Position numbers and translations under genes: made by a program. From Saccharomyces paradoxus (taxonomy: Eukaryota > Ascomycota > Saccharomycetes > Saccharomycetales > Saccharomycetaceae): a DNA stretch of 64,000 bases. Below, in pieces: positions 1-14,823 of this stretch. The stretch is from NCBI RefSeq assembly GCF_002079055.1, contig NC_047490.1, positions 682,001 through 746,000 of the forward strand. The letters run 5' to 3'. Numbering within the stretch: position 1 is the stretch's first letter; every line of letters begins with the position of its first letter. A model generated the notes under the pieces. It was not told where the DNA came from and did not search any database. It was given only the letters and a program-made list of their open reading frames with translations.

Positions 1-361
1 TGAAATTGCCAAATGCTTGTGTAACAAAGATTTCAAACGAAATACCGTATCACTTGATGATCTAAATGACCTGGCCCACAAACAGAAAAAATCAAATCAC
101 AGTCATCGATTGGATGTCAATAAAATGGCCAACGTGGGAAAAGATTTGCTACAACAGTCAAGTGGAAGTGATTTTTCACCTTCGAGGACCATTCCCACAA
201 AAGAAAGTTACACAGAATACCTATCCAGGGGATATTATCCTGTATCGGAAGATCATTCAAATAGCATATTCCGAACAGAAGGGGTAGTTGATTTCGATCC
301 GCTATTCCTTACTAAATTGGATGAATTAAGTAGTAGCGATGATCCTAGAGATTTTATTTGA
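1..361 (+). CDS. YDR124W: YDR124W homologue, C-terminal part only
   Basis: The frame is already open at base 2, has no stop until TGA at 359-361, and so is the 3' end of a gene starting left of the window; about 119 codons are visible. The visible protein is hydrophilic and Ser/Asp-rich with no motif I recognise. Identification rests on position: it lies directly left of convergent ECM18 exactly where YDR124W lies in S. cerevisiae. That gene codes for a protein of unknown function of roughly 320 residues, reported to be strongly induced by alpha factor. Only 121 bp separate its stop from the ECM18 stop, so the two 3' UTRs probably overlap. Confidence 0.75.
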   Translation, partial: EIAKCLCNKDFKRNTVSLDDLNDLAHKQKKSNHSHRLDVNKMANVGKDLLQQSSGSDFSPSRTIPTKESYTEYLSRGYYPVSEDHSNSIFRTEGVVDFDPLFLTKLDELSSSDDPRDFI

Positions 362-482
362 AAAATTTCGAATCATCGAGAAGAGCTGTGAGGAGTGCAA
401 AAGTTAACAAAGATAGTATGCATATAGTGATGTGATACTTCATCTTCATGCTCTTTGATTTTTTCGTCTAATATAAATTTCA

Positions 483-1853
483 TCAAGGCAATTTAGGTTC
501 CTCTGATAAAAACGACACTATAGATTGGTTAAAGGATTGCGGATTATCTAAAAAAAGGTTGTGGCCGGAAGAGGGTATTTCTGAATAACTTGCTCCTTCT
601 AGACAGTTCCCTAAATTGTTCAACTCTTTGACCATGAGCATACCGGCTTTTTTATTCATCCAATCATATTGCCCATATACTATGAATAATTTTCTTAGGT
701 TTAAATAATGCAGGGAATCCATTAAGGGATCCTTCGCTAAAATACATCTTGAAAATAACCCTTTGAAAATATCTGTTGTAACCGCCGGCATACCTCCCTT
801 ACCGTAAAACAATTCAAAGATGTATTCTTTGTATGCCATTGATGGAACTCGACTATATGCTGCCATTATGTAATTCCAACATAACTTAGCTCCTAATGGG
901 CCCATCATTCTCAAAATTTGAAATTGTTGTTCAAACAAATATTTTGGAATCAAGTTTCTTTTCGAGTAAAACTTGGAACTTGGATCTTCGAAATCGATAG
1001 TGTAGAGAGTGTTAGAGTGGAAATTATTATTAACGGACCATATATTTCTTTCCACTCCCAAAGGGGATACCAAACAAAGTTTGTCTACTGATTCTGGATA
1101 TTTAACAGCATATTTAAAAGATAAATATCCACCAAAAGAATGTCCCACAATATTTATTTTGCCTAATTTGTTGTCAATGCGCCATTGTTCGATTCTGTCG
1201 AGGTAGAAATCTTCGTACATTTGGATCACAAATTTATGGTGACTCGCATTTATTGTATATGGAACCCTAAACTTATTCCTTCCAATAAATTTGATATCTA
1301 ACGGCAAAGGTGTCGTTGTATTAATCTCTAAAGACGGTATTGAAGACAATCCGCTCGCTGGCATATCAATTGAATACAAGTTTCGGATGTGCTTAGAGAG
1401 ACCCGGATAATTTCTGAAGAAGGACATTGAGGAAGCAGCGTAACCGTGTATCAGTAATGTAGGAGTTAGAACAGTACTTGTATTTTCATTTTGGAAATGC
1501 CATTGATTTATTTCGTCAAATAACTTATCATTTTTCTTGGAACCTTCAACGTGTACTTGTTCCATAATATGCTTCTGTAGTTCCTCTAACCGTTCATACG
1601 TTCTGCGCGAATTATTTAAATGACTTGACCATAGCTTGAATCCTGATTTCTTAACAGCATTTTCCTCCTTGGGTCTAAGAATCCTTTCCAAAATTTTTCT
1701 CTGAAGACTCTTTTCACGACGTTTGTCTTCCAGCAGGTATCTATTACTGTGAAAGGCTCTGCTCCACTTGCAACGTTTATATATATACATTGTTTGCTTG
1801 CTTAAGCCTCCAGAGTGCACCAAGTACCTCTTTATAGAAAGACCATTTTTCAT
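483..1853 (-). CDS. ECM18: Ecm18, mitochondrial alpha/beta-hydrolase of the Ict1/Cld1/ABHD5 group
   Basis: 456-residue protein read from the ATG at 1853-1851; the frame opens further upstream but only from a TTG. An alpha/beta-hydrolase core is visible: oxyanion region HGYAASSM near residue 150, nucleophile elbow GHSFGG with Ser239, and a late GHNLFLD in which His431 is followed by Asp at +5, the HX4D pattern of Ict1/ABHD5-type acyltransferases. The first ~40 residues are basic and Ser-rich with no acidic residue, like a mitochondrial presequence. S. cerevisiae Ecm18 is about 453 residues and is the paralogue of Ict1, a lysophosphatidic acid acyltransferase; Ecm18's own substrate is not settled. 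It is divergent from SWF1 across a 471-bp gap. Met22 is a possible alternative start. Confidence 0.92.
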   Translation of the reverse strand: MKNGLSIKRYLVHSGGLSKQTMYIYKRCKWSRAFHSNRYLLEDKRREKSLQRKILERILRPKEENAVKKSGFKLWSSHLNNSRRTYERLEELQKHIMEQVHVEGSKKNDKLFDEINQWHFQNENTSTVLTPTLLIHGYAASSMSFFRNYPGLSKHIRNLYSIDMPASGLSSIPSLEINTTTPLPLDIKFIGRNKFRVPYTINASHHKFVIQMYEDFYLDRIEQWRIDNKLGKINIVGHSFGGYLSFKYAVKYPESVDKLCLVSPLGVERNIWSVNNNFHSNTLYTIDFEDPSSKFYSKRNLIPKYLFEQQFQILRMMGPLGAKLCWNYIMAAYSRVPSMAYKEYIFELFYGKGGMPAVTTDIFKGLFSRCILAKDPLMDSLHYLNLRKLFIVYGQYDWMNKKAGMLMVKELNNLGNCLEGASYSEIPSSGHNLFLDNPQSFNQSIVSFLSEEPKLP

Positions 1854-2324
1854 TCGCTCATCCTTAAACTCGAAAACTATAAGTGAAAGTCCCAAAAATA
1901 CGAATAGCAGTGCGATAACACACGGAAGGCTTTGTAGAGTTGTGAGCTGGAATTAAGACAGTTTGAGTTTTAGGAAAATCCGGGGGGGAGGGGGCCTTCT
2001 AGTAGATCAATACGTTTAAACCAGAAATTTATTAATGTTTTGGGCTGAATTTCATTATTAAAGAAAAAAAAACCTTGGATGTAATTGTTTAAGAAAAGCT
2101 ATCCACAACAAAGCTTGAATTCATCTTTAATACCCTTTTACTCAGCATTTTATTTAGGAATAACATACTATGAATCGTATATAGATATTACAACGTACAT
2201 TCACCCCCAAGAAACTTGTAATTATTGATAGATCCTGTGCATACACATTTCGCCTTCCCTCAAAAAAACTTCATTATGCTACCAAATAAGACACCTTTGC
2301 CTTCTAACATGAAAAGAGCAAACA
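1854..2324. other. Divergent promoter region ECM18 / SWF1
   Basis: This 471-bp gap must hold both promoters. A G-rich run (seven Gs, A, five Gs) lies at about 1982-1993; its AGGGG end matches the stress response element bound by Msn2/4, but a single copy is weak evidence. Near SWF1 there are two ATGs, at 2276 and 2309, in a frame that overlaps the SWF1 start (see findings). I see no convincing TATA box or other named site. Confidence 0.6.
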
Positions 2325-3335
2325 ATGTCATGGAATGTGCTGTTTGTATTGCTAATAGGAGTTGTAGTTTTGGTATTACTTTCCCCGGTATTCAAGTCAA
2401 CATGGCCATTTTCGACTTTCTACCGTAATGTCTTTCAGCCCTTTCTAGCCGATGACCAAAAATATCGTTGGAAGTTCCATTTGGTACCTCTTTTCTACAC
2501 TTCAATTTACCTATACCTAGTATATACCTACCACACCAGAGTGGAGTCACTAATCAAGAATGAACTATTCCTTTTGGAACGGATACTTATCGTGCCGATA
2601 ATTATACTACCACCGGTAGCATTAGGAATTCTGGCTATGGTAACCAGAGCTGAGGATTCAAACGATCACAAACTAGGTTCAACGGAAAAATATCCATACG
2701 ATTACTTGTTGTATTATCCTGCCATAAAGTGTTCGACATGTCGAATCGTCAAACCTGCTAGATCCAAACATTGTAGCATTTGCAATAGATGCGTTTTGGT
2801 GGCCGATCATCATTGCATCTGGATAAATAACTGCATCGGAAAAGGAAACTACCTTCAATTTTACCTTTTTCTAATTTCAAACATATTCTCGATGAGCTAC
2901 GCCTTTCTAAGATTGTGGTATATTTCTTTACATAGCACAACTACACTTCCTACAGCTGTCCTGACTCTAACCATATTATGTGGATGTTTCACTATTATCT
3001 GCCTTATTTTCACATACCTTCAATTGGCTATCGTAAAGGAGGGAATGACCACAAATGAGCAAGACAAATGGTATACCATCCAAGAGTATATGAGAGAAGG
3101 AAAACTGGTGAGATCATTGGATGATGATTGTCAATCTTGGTTTCTCAAATTCACGGAACAAGAAGAAAATACTGCCGGACGTCTTCAGGATCAACATGTT
3201 ACGTTTTATAGCACGAATGCCTACGACCATAAGCACTACAGTCTAGCACACTATACTACGATTAAAGATGCGTCCGAAATTCCTAATATATATGACAAGG
3301 GTACCTTCTTGGCCAATTTCACAGATTTAATATAG
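2325..3335 (+). CDS. SWF1: Swf1, DHHC palmitoyltransferase of the ER
   Basis: 336 residues, the same length as S. cerevisiae Swf1. It is a protein S-acyltransferase that palmitoylates SNAREs such as Tlg1, Snc1 and Syn8 on cysteines next to their membrane anchors. The Cys-rich domain spans residues ~133-176 with the CxxC...HC..C spacing and catalytic ADHHC (Asp161, Cys164). Hydrophobic segments lie near residues 4-22, 48-65, 83-105, 180-200 and 210-235, giving a membrane protein with the catalytic loop on the cytosolic face as in the family. It starts at the first in-frame ATG. Its stop lies only 16 bp before the ARO1 Gcn4 site, so its 3' UTR overlaps the ARO1 promoter. Confidence 0.96.
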   Translation: MSWNVLFVLLIGVVVLVLLSPVFKSTWPFSTFYRNVFQPFLADDQKYRWKFHLVPLFYTSIYLYLVYTYHTRVESLIKNELFLLERILIVPIIILPPVALGILAMVTRAEDSNDHKLGSTEKYPYDYLLYYPAIKCSTCRIVKPARSKHCSICNRCVLVADHHCIWINNCIGKGNYLQFYLFLISNIFSMSYAFLRLWYISLHSTTTLPTAVLTLTILCGCFTIICLIFTYLQLAIVKEGMTTNEQDKWYTIQEYMREGKLVRSLDDDCQSWFLKFTEQEENTAGRLQDQHVTFYSTNAYDHKHYSLAHYTTIKDASEIPNIYDKGTFLANFTDLI

Positions 3336-3351
3336 TAAAATTGTCATACAT

Positions 3352-3360
3352 ATGACTCAT
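3352..3360. promoter_or_regulatory. Gcn4 binding site upstream of ARO1
   Basis: ATGACTCAT is a perfect palindromic Gcn4/AP-1 element. It lies 16 bp after the SWF1 stop and about 220 bp before the ARO1 ATG. ARO1 is a classic general-amino-acid-control gene, so activation of ARO1 by Gcn4 under amino acid starvation is the natural reading. A TATATAAT stretch at 3531-3538 is closer to ARO1 but may lie too near the ATG to be the functional TATA box. Confidence 0.85.
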
Positions 3361-3569
3361 CCCGAACATGAAATTTTTTTTTTCACTCGGTTTTTTCCTC
3401 ACCGCCATAGATTCTAACCGCAAATGTGGAACAGCTTCATTTTTACAGGCGATTCATTAATATAGAAGCCAAAGGACACCGAACGGTAACCATTAGTAGC
3501 AAATCACAGCTACAGTCGGTCGTTCTAGTTTATATAATCTCCTAGTTGAGAAATCCCTACGTAAGATAA

Positions 3570-8348
<4,779 letters not shown>

Positions 8349-8649
8349 ACGATAGTATACCTATCCCTTTCACCATCTTACAATAATTTTATGATATCTT
8401 TACTAAGTATGAGTTTTTAAATAGTCAGTATGACTGCTTACGTATGTTAAAAGAGGTTTCTATATATTTACTATATGGTAGCGGTTACAGATAGGTGTAA
8501 GTTACCCTTACATACTATGGGATGAAGTCGAAGAATAACTCAGCGTAGGTCATCAAAATATGTAAATCAGCCGAGCATCTCACTTTGGAAACATTGCAAG
8601 ATATTTGAGGGAAATTGCCCCTGGCCTGTTTACTCACTGAAAGATAAGC
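8349..8649. other. ARO1 3' region and MTC5 promoter
   Basis: 301 bp between tandem genes. The left part is AT-rich with TATATA-type elements near 8460 that fit yeast 3'-end formation for ARO1. I see no recognisable activator site for MTC5. Confidence 0.55.
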
Positions 8650-11600
8650 ATGTGCAGTAGTTTAAATGAAGGTCCATATACTTCGCCAACTTTTGGAAAA
8701 TCATTATCCTTGAAAGTAGATGGCGGGTTCAATGCCGTATCTATAAATCCTTCCGGTAGGGATGTTGTTTTGGCCAGTCGGCAGGGTCTTTATATTATCA
8801 ATCTAGATGATCCGTTTACACCTCCAAGGTGGTTGCATCACATCACACCGTGGCAGGTTGCCGATGTGCAATGGTCGCCGCATCCCGCAAAACCATATTG
8901 GATAGTCTCAACATCGAATCAAAAGGCAATCATATGGAACTTAGCAAAATCTTCATCAAATGCCATTGAGTTTGTGCTTCATGGTCATTCAAGAGCAATT
9001 ACAGATATAAACTTTAATCCGCAACATCCTGACGTTTTAGCTACCTGTTCAGTTGACACGTATGTACATGCTTGGGATATGAGGAGCCCACATAGACCAT
9101 TTTATTCGACAAGTTCATGGAGGTCAGCTGCTTCTCAAGTGAAATGGAATTACAAGGATCCAAACGTTCTTGCGTCTTCACATGGAAACGATATATTTGT
9201 ATGGGATATAAGAAAAGGCTCCACTCCCCTTTGTTCTTTGAAAGGCCATGTGAGCTCCGTAAATAGTATAGATTTTAACCGGTTCAAATACTCTGAAATT
9301 ATGTCGAGTTCAAACGACGGGACAGTAAAGTTCTGGGATTATTCAAGGAGTACGACAGAGTCAAAGAGGACCGTAACAACTAATTTTCCGATTTGGAGAG
9401 GACGTTACCTTCCTTTTGGAGAAGGTTATTGTATCATGCCAATGGTCGGAGGCAATAACGCAGTCTATCTGGTTAATCTATGTGACGACGATGAAAGTGA
9501 AGAAAATAAGAAGACAAAACTTCAGCCAATATATGCGTTCAAAGGACATAGCGACCGAGTAATTGACTTTCTTTGGAGGTCAAGGCATACGTACAACGGG
9601 GATTACGACGATCGTGAATTTCAATTGGTTACTTGGTCTAAAGACTGCGATTTAAAGTTATGGCCAATTTCTGACAGTATTTATGGGAAAGTCAACTTTG
9701 ACAGAGGCAAGAGACTTAAGGAAAAATTGCCAGATTACGATTATTGCTCATACAATAAGGAACCTGAAAATAGGGAAAATATTCAAAAGAATGAATTTAA
9801 GCGCATACGAGAAAACTTTGTGACAACGTCTGGCTTGAAGAAAAACAAGACCAACCATATCACATGGCTCTCAGGAATTAGAATGAACAACGCAAATTCG
9901 CAAGACGATTTATTCAACGACACGAAAATCCAGAATCTGGGGGAGGAAGTAAGTACCATTGGTCACAAATTTCCAAAAGTCGTTTTTGAAAAGATTTCCG
10001 TCTCCACAAGGGAACTGTGCCTGACGCTCAATGGCCCCTGGTCAGAGGAGAATCCTGATGATTATGTCTTCTTGCGTATAAATATCAATTTTCCGCCTAA
10101 CTATCCAAGCAAAGGGGACCCTCCCAAATTTATAATTGAGGAGAACGCAAATCTAACCATGAGCAAGAGACAAGAAATACTTTCCAATTTAGCAACTATT
10201 GGTCAAAGGTATACCGATTCAAATCTTTACTGCCTGGAGCCATGTATAAGATTTGTATTAGGTGAGAAAATCAGCCTGGAAGACATCGAAGAAGGGCAAG
10301 AACCCTTGTTAAATTTCGATATTGCAGATCATATAGATTTTGAAGAGTTATCGTCACTAGATAGCTCTTATTCCGATTCTCAAAATCTGGAAAACCTTTC
10401 TTCACAATCAGATACAGAGTCATACAAGGAAGCACTAGTATTCACAGACACTTCGAATCCAGGTTTGGATTTTGGAAGAAATCTAGCTCTCGATACCACA
10501 CCTGTTCCAAACGGGTGTGGATCTTGTTGGAGTGCAACGGGGGAACTTTTCTGCTTCTTTGCAAATGATAAAAAACCTGAGAAAAAACAAAATGCAATAA
10601 TTAAACTATCTCAAAAAGATACAGGGGCAGAGAAGCATCCGTTTAAAGTTGAGCCCAAAGTTTTATATGATAAGGAAGTTGATAGTAGTGCAATCACTGC
10701 TGCGGATGAATTGAAGGCTCGCCCTAAGCGGTATGTTGACACTTTGGGACTAGGAGGTAGTACCAATGGTGATTCAAGGACATATTCTGACGATGAGACG
10801 TCTTCCGATGATTCATTTGATAGTGTCGCAGACGATTGGGACGATATATTGAGAAATGATATTATAGTAAGAACAAAAATTCCAATGCTAAGAGGCAATT
10901 TTGGGGCTTTCAGCTCAGTCCATTCAGAATCCGGAAAAACAGTAGAATCCACTAAAAGAAATAAGAATTTGGTGATTTCCAAAGATTTCGGTAGTTTATT
11001 AAGCGACCGCAAGGAACTAGCGCAAGAGTACTTATTTATGGATGTTACTCCAGAGGAATTTGCTAGAAATAACGCTTTAGTGGCAGAAAAATTTGAGCTT
11101 GACGAAATTAGTCATTGTTGGCAAATATTATCTGATATGTTGATAGACCAAAGTGATTACGATCCTTATACTACCATATGGAATAACCATCCTATGGGGA
11201 TAAAATGGTTCATAGGGGAAGCAATTATCTACTTTGAAAGGCAACAAAATTTACAGATGCTGGCTATGTTATGCTGTGTTATATTAAGTGCCAGGAAAAA
11301 AAAGAGCTCAACCAGATGTTATGGGCAAGAATTGGAGAATATGGAGGGAACCATTGTGTTTAATGACAATGAAAGCCAAAATACATCATTTTGGAAAGGG
11401 TCAGATGCAATTTCTACTAGATCTAGGAGTAGCACTGTAACACCAAATTTTAATGGTTCTCATTTGAGAGGAAAAAACATCCACGGAGGAGACAACTCCT
11501 CAATAAGATCTGACGACTACCATGCTAGATTAAGAACGCACAACATATTTAATGGTGGTAATAAATTTGCGGACCCTGCTCAAAAGCAGAGCAGCCGTGC

Positions 11601-12096
11601 CATTTCATCCAGCCCTTTCCATAGCAGAATGCCTGACATCAAAGTCGAACTTTTACACGACGATATTATAGAAGCTTATGAACAAGAAGATCTTTTACAT
11701 TTAGAGGTATCAGACATACCAAAGTTTCAAACTTACATTTACCAATATTCAAAGTTACTTTTTAGATGGGGACTGCCTTTAGAAAGGGTCAAAATTCTAA
11801 AAGTTAGTACTGATTTTAGAAGTTCTTATAGTTCTCAAGATATTATATCTAGCGATGACAAAAATAGTCCCTACGGCGGTGTACTTACGCATTGGATAGA
11901 GAACAAGAAGTTTGGAGAAGAAAAATTCATAGCTCGAAATTGCAATTACTGTGATTTGAGGGTGACAAGAAGCAGCTTCATATGCGGCAATTGCCAACAC
12001 GTTTTACACTCTTCGTGCGCGAGGACTTGGTGGGAGATTGGTGATGAGTGTCCATCTGGATGTGGGTGCAATTGTCCGGATATGTTTGATGCCTAA
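8650..12096 (+). CDS. MTC5: Mtc5/Sea3, subunit of the SEA complex (SEACAT)
   Basis: 1148 residues, the S. cerevisiae length. Sea3 belongs with Seh1, Sec13, Sea2 and Sea4 to SEACAT (GATOR2-like), which opposes the Npr2/Npr3/Iml1 GAP module at the vacuole and so supports TORC1 activity. The N-terminal third is a beta-propeller with WD-type repeats (for example HGHSRAITDINFNPQ, and WDMR/WDIRK strand ends). An RWD domain follows at about 450-540 with the typical YPSKGDPP turn. Residues ~560-1000 are largely acidic, Ser-rich linker. The end is a RING-like zinc module, CNYC...CGNC...HSSC...CPSGCGCNC, at ~1098-1143. It is convergent with SAC6. Confidence 0.96.
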   Translation: MCSSLNEGPYTSPTFGKSLSLKVDGGFNAVSINPSGRDVVLASRQGLYIINLDDPFTPPRWLHHITPWQVADVQWSPHPAKPYWIVSTSNQKAIIWNLAKSSSNAIEFVLHGHSRAITDINFNPQHPDVLATCSVDTYVHAWDMRSPHRPFYSTSSWRSAASQVKWNYKDPNVLASSHGNDIFVWDIRKGSTPLCSLKGHVSSVNSIDFNRFKYSEIMSSSNDGTVKFWDYSRSTTESKRTVTTNFPIWRGRYLPFGEGYCIMPMVGGNNAVYLVNLCDDDESEENKKTKLQPIYAFKGHSDRVIDFLWRSRHTYNGDYDDREFQLVTWSKDCDLKLWPISDSIYGKVNFDRGKRLKEKLPDYDYCSYNKEPENRENIQKNEFKRIRENFVTTSGLKKNKTNHITWLSGIRMNNANSQDDLFNDTKIQNLGEEVSTIGHKFPKVVFEKISVSTRELCLTLNGPWSEENPDDYVFLRININFPPNYPSKGDPPKFIIEENANLTMSKRQEILSNLATIGQRYTDSNLYCLEPCIRFVLGEKISLEDIEEGQEPLLNFDIADHIDFEELSSLDSSYSDSQNLENLSSQSDTESYKEALVFTDTSNPGLDFGRNLALDTTPVPNGCGSCWSATGELFCFFANDKKPEKKQNAIIKLSQKDTGAEKHPFKVEPKVLYDKEVDSSAITAADELKARPKRYVDTLGLGGSTNGDSRTYSDDETSSDDSFDSVADDWDDILRNDIIVRTKIPMLRGNFGAFSSVHSESGKTVESTKRNKNLVISKDFGSLLSDRKELAQEYLFMDVTPEEFARNNALVAEKFELDEISHCWQILSDMLIDQSDYDPYTTIWNNHPMGIKWFIGEAIIYFERQQNLQMLAMLCCVILSARKKKSSTRCYGQELENMEGTIVFNDNESQNTSFWKGSDAISTRSRSSTVTPNFNGSHLRGKNIHGGDNSSIRSDDYHARLRTHNIFNGGNKFADPAQKQSSRAISSSPFHSRMPDIKVELLHDDIIEAYEQEDLLHLEVSDIPKFQTYIYQYSKLLFRWGLPLERVKILKVSTDFRSSYSSQDIISSDDKNSPYGGVLTHWIENKKFGEEKFIARNCNYCDLRVTRSSFICGNCQHVLHSSCARTWWEIGDECPSGCGCNCPDMFDA

Positions 12097-12421
12097 AAAG
12101 CTTGATTATCACCTACGTTTTCTGCATATTTTAAATGATTTCGGATATATGGAAAGAAGTTCACAGAATATATAGCTTGATAATTAATTTATTTTACGAA
12201 TGTTATATTTATGCAGTAGAAGCATAGCAGAAAATATAAAGAGGATTGGAAGCGGTTTCTTAATGAGTCAATAATAACGAAAAAAGGGAGGTGGAAGTTG
12301 AAATCTATTATTACATATTCAAAACTTCAGAGATACTTGAGGCTATATATTGTTGTAAAATTAACCGGTGGTATAACGGAGCATTGGAACAAAAAACTGA
12401 ATACAAAGGCTGCTTACAGGC
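12097..12421. other. Convergent 3' region MTC5 / SAC6
   Basis: 325 bp between two stop codons; AT-rich with several ATATA elements (near 12145, 12165, 12205, 12345) suited to 3'-end formation on both strands. No supported gene. Confidence 0.55.
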
Positions 12422-14460
12422 TCATTTGTTCAAAGTCATTAACGAAGCAATAAAAGTAATAATTAATCTTGCACGAACTTCGTTGATATCTTCAGGCACC
12501 AACCAAATCAGAGCACCCAACTTCCTGGCGATGGAGATAGCCAATCTTGCATTTGCGTACCTTTCTTCTTCCGTGTTACCAGGGGTGACTAGATCATAAT
12601 CAACATAGCCTGGTGCAATACCATTCAAAACATCCAATAAGAAGTGGGCGTTTGATAAAGCTTGATCTTTAAATGATCTAATGGTGGAGCTTTTACCGCC
12701 TTTAATTACTTGGTCTTGAGCCCATTTTAATATTTGAGAATCACTCATGTCTCTGCCACTCGACGATAATGTCTTCATAGTTATCGAAATATTTCTACGC
12801 ATCAATTGCCACACTAGCCCTAAGGTCAGTAATTTATTACCGTCTACAATATCAGATCCTTCAATACCAACTAAAGAAAATCCTTTGGCTCTGCCCAAGT
12901 CGACTGCATAGTTGGTGTTTTCTAAGGCTTTGAATCTGGAGATCTCTGCACCTGAAGCAGGTCTTTTGTTAACATGTTTGAAATCAACCGCACCGGTCAT
13001 CACCTTTTCATAAGCTTGCAATAATACCAATCCATCCTTCAAGTCATCAAATAACGAAATGACAGGTGGATCGACGTCAAGAGAATTTAGCCACAAAGTA
13101 AAGACTCTTGCCTCTCTTTCACCTTCTGCATCAAATTCCTCAATTTCAGGTTTTTCCTCTTCCTGGATAGGTTCCAAACCAGGATGAGTATTAAACAGAT
13201 GAGCCACGAAGGCCAAGTTTAACTTGGGGTTTCCGGCAACTAAAGAACTTGGAGTTAAGTACTTTCTACAATCTAGTTTTTCAGCATTTTGTAGAACTTG
13301 TTCAGCTCTCTCCATTAGGTCTGTGGTTTGTAATGGTGCCTTGGAACACAAAGTGGGGTCCAACTGATTCAATAAAATGGTGTAATTCTCACCATCAGAG
13401 ACATCTTTTGAAAAATTAGTAACTCTTCTGTTCCAGTTTGCCTGTTTCAAATGATAGTTGAACCAACGCAATAAGATTTGTTCGGGAGGTAATCTTAAAA
13501 ATTGCTCCAGCGTTTCATCATCCTCTAACAGACGATATAATTCCGGATGCAACTTAATGTCGATTTTGCTCAACAAACCTCTTCTAATGATTTGCCAAAT
13601 CAAACCTAGAATTAAATGCTCCCTACCTTCAATGATGTCTTCTGAATGAACATTAACAACGACACAACCGATGGCTTTTGCGGAATTGATAACAATATTT
13701 GCATTTTCACTAGCTTGGAAATTATTCAATTCCTTGCCCTTTTTAGGCCAGTTCAAAACTCTTGTATCGATAGTATCTGGAACAGAGTCGTTGATCAATT
13801 TAGACAGCACCAGCCCATCCCTGCATTCATCAAATAATTGGAAAGTGTCAGTAGGAAATGGAAGCAGGTCACCAATATCTTGGTCTCCTGCTAAAACGCT
13901 ATTGATATGTTTAGTAAATTCACGTCTTTCTTCTTCGTTGATGGTATGTGTAGTACCTGTTTGGGAACCAGCAACAATAATCTTGGCTTGGGTACCCTTA
14001 CCCTTGTGCTGCAGCCCAGTGGCGGCAGTGGAAGCAATAGGGGCTGAATTAGGTGCGACATTGAAAGTGGTCTGTGGAGCCGCTCCCGTTTTAGATTCTC
14101 TCAATTTCGCGACTAAACCGACATAATCGTCCAGTTCAACACGACCTGACGCATCCACACCGACATGTTTCAGGGTTTCTCTTGCTTCGTCATAAGTGGC
14201 ATCACCGTCTTTGGACGCCGCCTCTAAAGCTTGCTGTTTTTCAACCCATCCTTTATCATCTAGGTCAATGGCCCTGAATTTTTCAATTGTGGAAAAAAGG
14301 TCCTCTTGAGTCAAAATTGGAAATTTTCTCTAGTTTGATAAGAGTTTGTTAGTATATGAAACAGTCATTAGAACCTAAAAGGTGGAAAAAAAGTTCTAGT
14401 GTGCTCTGTAGGGCGGGTACTCGAGAAAAGGATACGTACTTGTAATTTAACGATATTCAT
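12422..14460 (-). CDS. SAC6: Sac6, fimbrin (actin-bundling protein), spliced
   Basis: Two exons: 14460-14440 (seven codons, MNIVKLQ) and 14329-12422, joined to 642 residues, the S. cerevisiae length. Without splicing the frame would lack its N-terminus. Fimbrin bundles actin filaments in patches and cables and is needed for endocytosis. The N-terminus (to ~100) is EF-hand-like; two actin-binding domains follow, each a pair of calponin-homology domains. CH hallmarks are visible, for example the DGLVLSKLIN and DGLVLLQAYE helices and the repeated LGLIWQ/LGLVWQ helix. The sequence differs from my memory of S288C at only a handful of positions. FIN1 lies upstream on the same strand. Confidence 0.96.
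14330..14439 (-). other. SAC6: SAC6 intron (110 nt)
   Basis: On the minus strand the intron begins GTACGT, a known variant of the usual GTATGT, carries the branch sequence TACTAAC at 14354-14348, and ends in TAG at 14332-14330. Removing it joins codon 7 (CAA) to AGA and restores the fimbrin N-terminus in frame. Confidence 0.93.
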
Positions 14461-14823
14461 TATGTGTTAATGTGTCCCGTAGCGCTAATATATTAGCTCC
14501 TTCTCTTATAATTATGGTGTAAAGGGTTCTTGTTCTCCTGAAATAACTAATATTTATATCGATAAATCTTCATTATAAACTTCGCCCCGTACTTTTGATA
14601 TTTTTCCGCCTCCCGAGGAGTGCTTTTTCACATGAAGGCCATCGGGAACAAGAAAAAAGCCGTTCACTTTAGAGAATAGGACCCTATACCAGGTTAAGAT
14701 CGCTTGGTTGTATGTAAATTCGTTATATACAAAGCATTTTAACTCTTTAAAATCAGTTATAGTGTCAGGAATATAATACAATCTGTTTACACCCGGTGCA
14801 AAAAATGTAAAAAAGCGATATAA
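14461..14823. other. SAC6 promoter and FIN1 3' region
   Basis: 363 bp. An exact match to the 11-base yeast ARS core (TTTTACATTTT on the minus strand) lies at 14802-14812, but its flank does not fit the longer 17-base consensus, so origin function is not claimed. I see no named activator site for SAC6. Confidence 0.5.

Noticed and set aside
14802-14812. Exact 11-base ARS core match in the SAC6 promoter
   Set aside because: The extended 17-base consensus fails, and such 11-mers are common by chance; no B-element evidence can be judged by eye.
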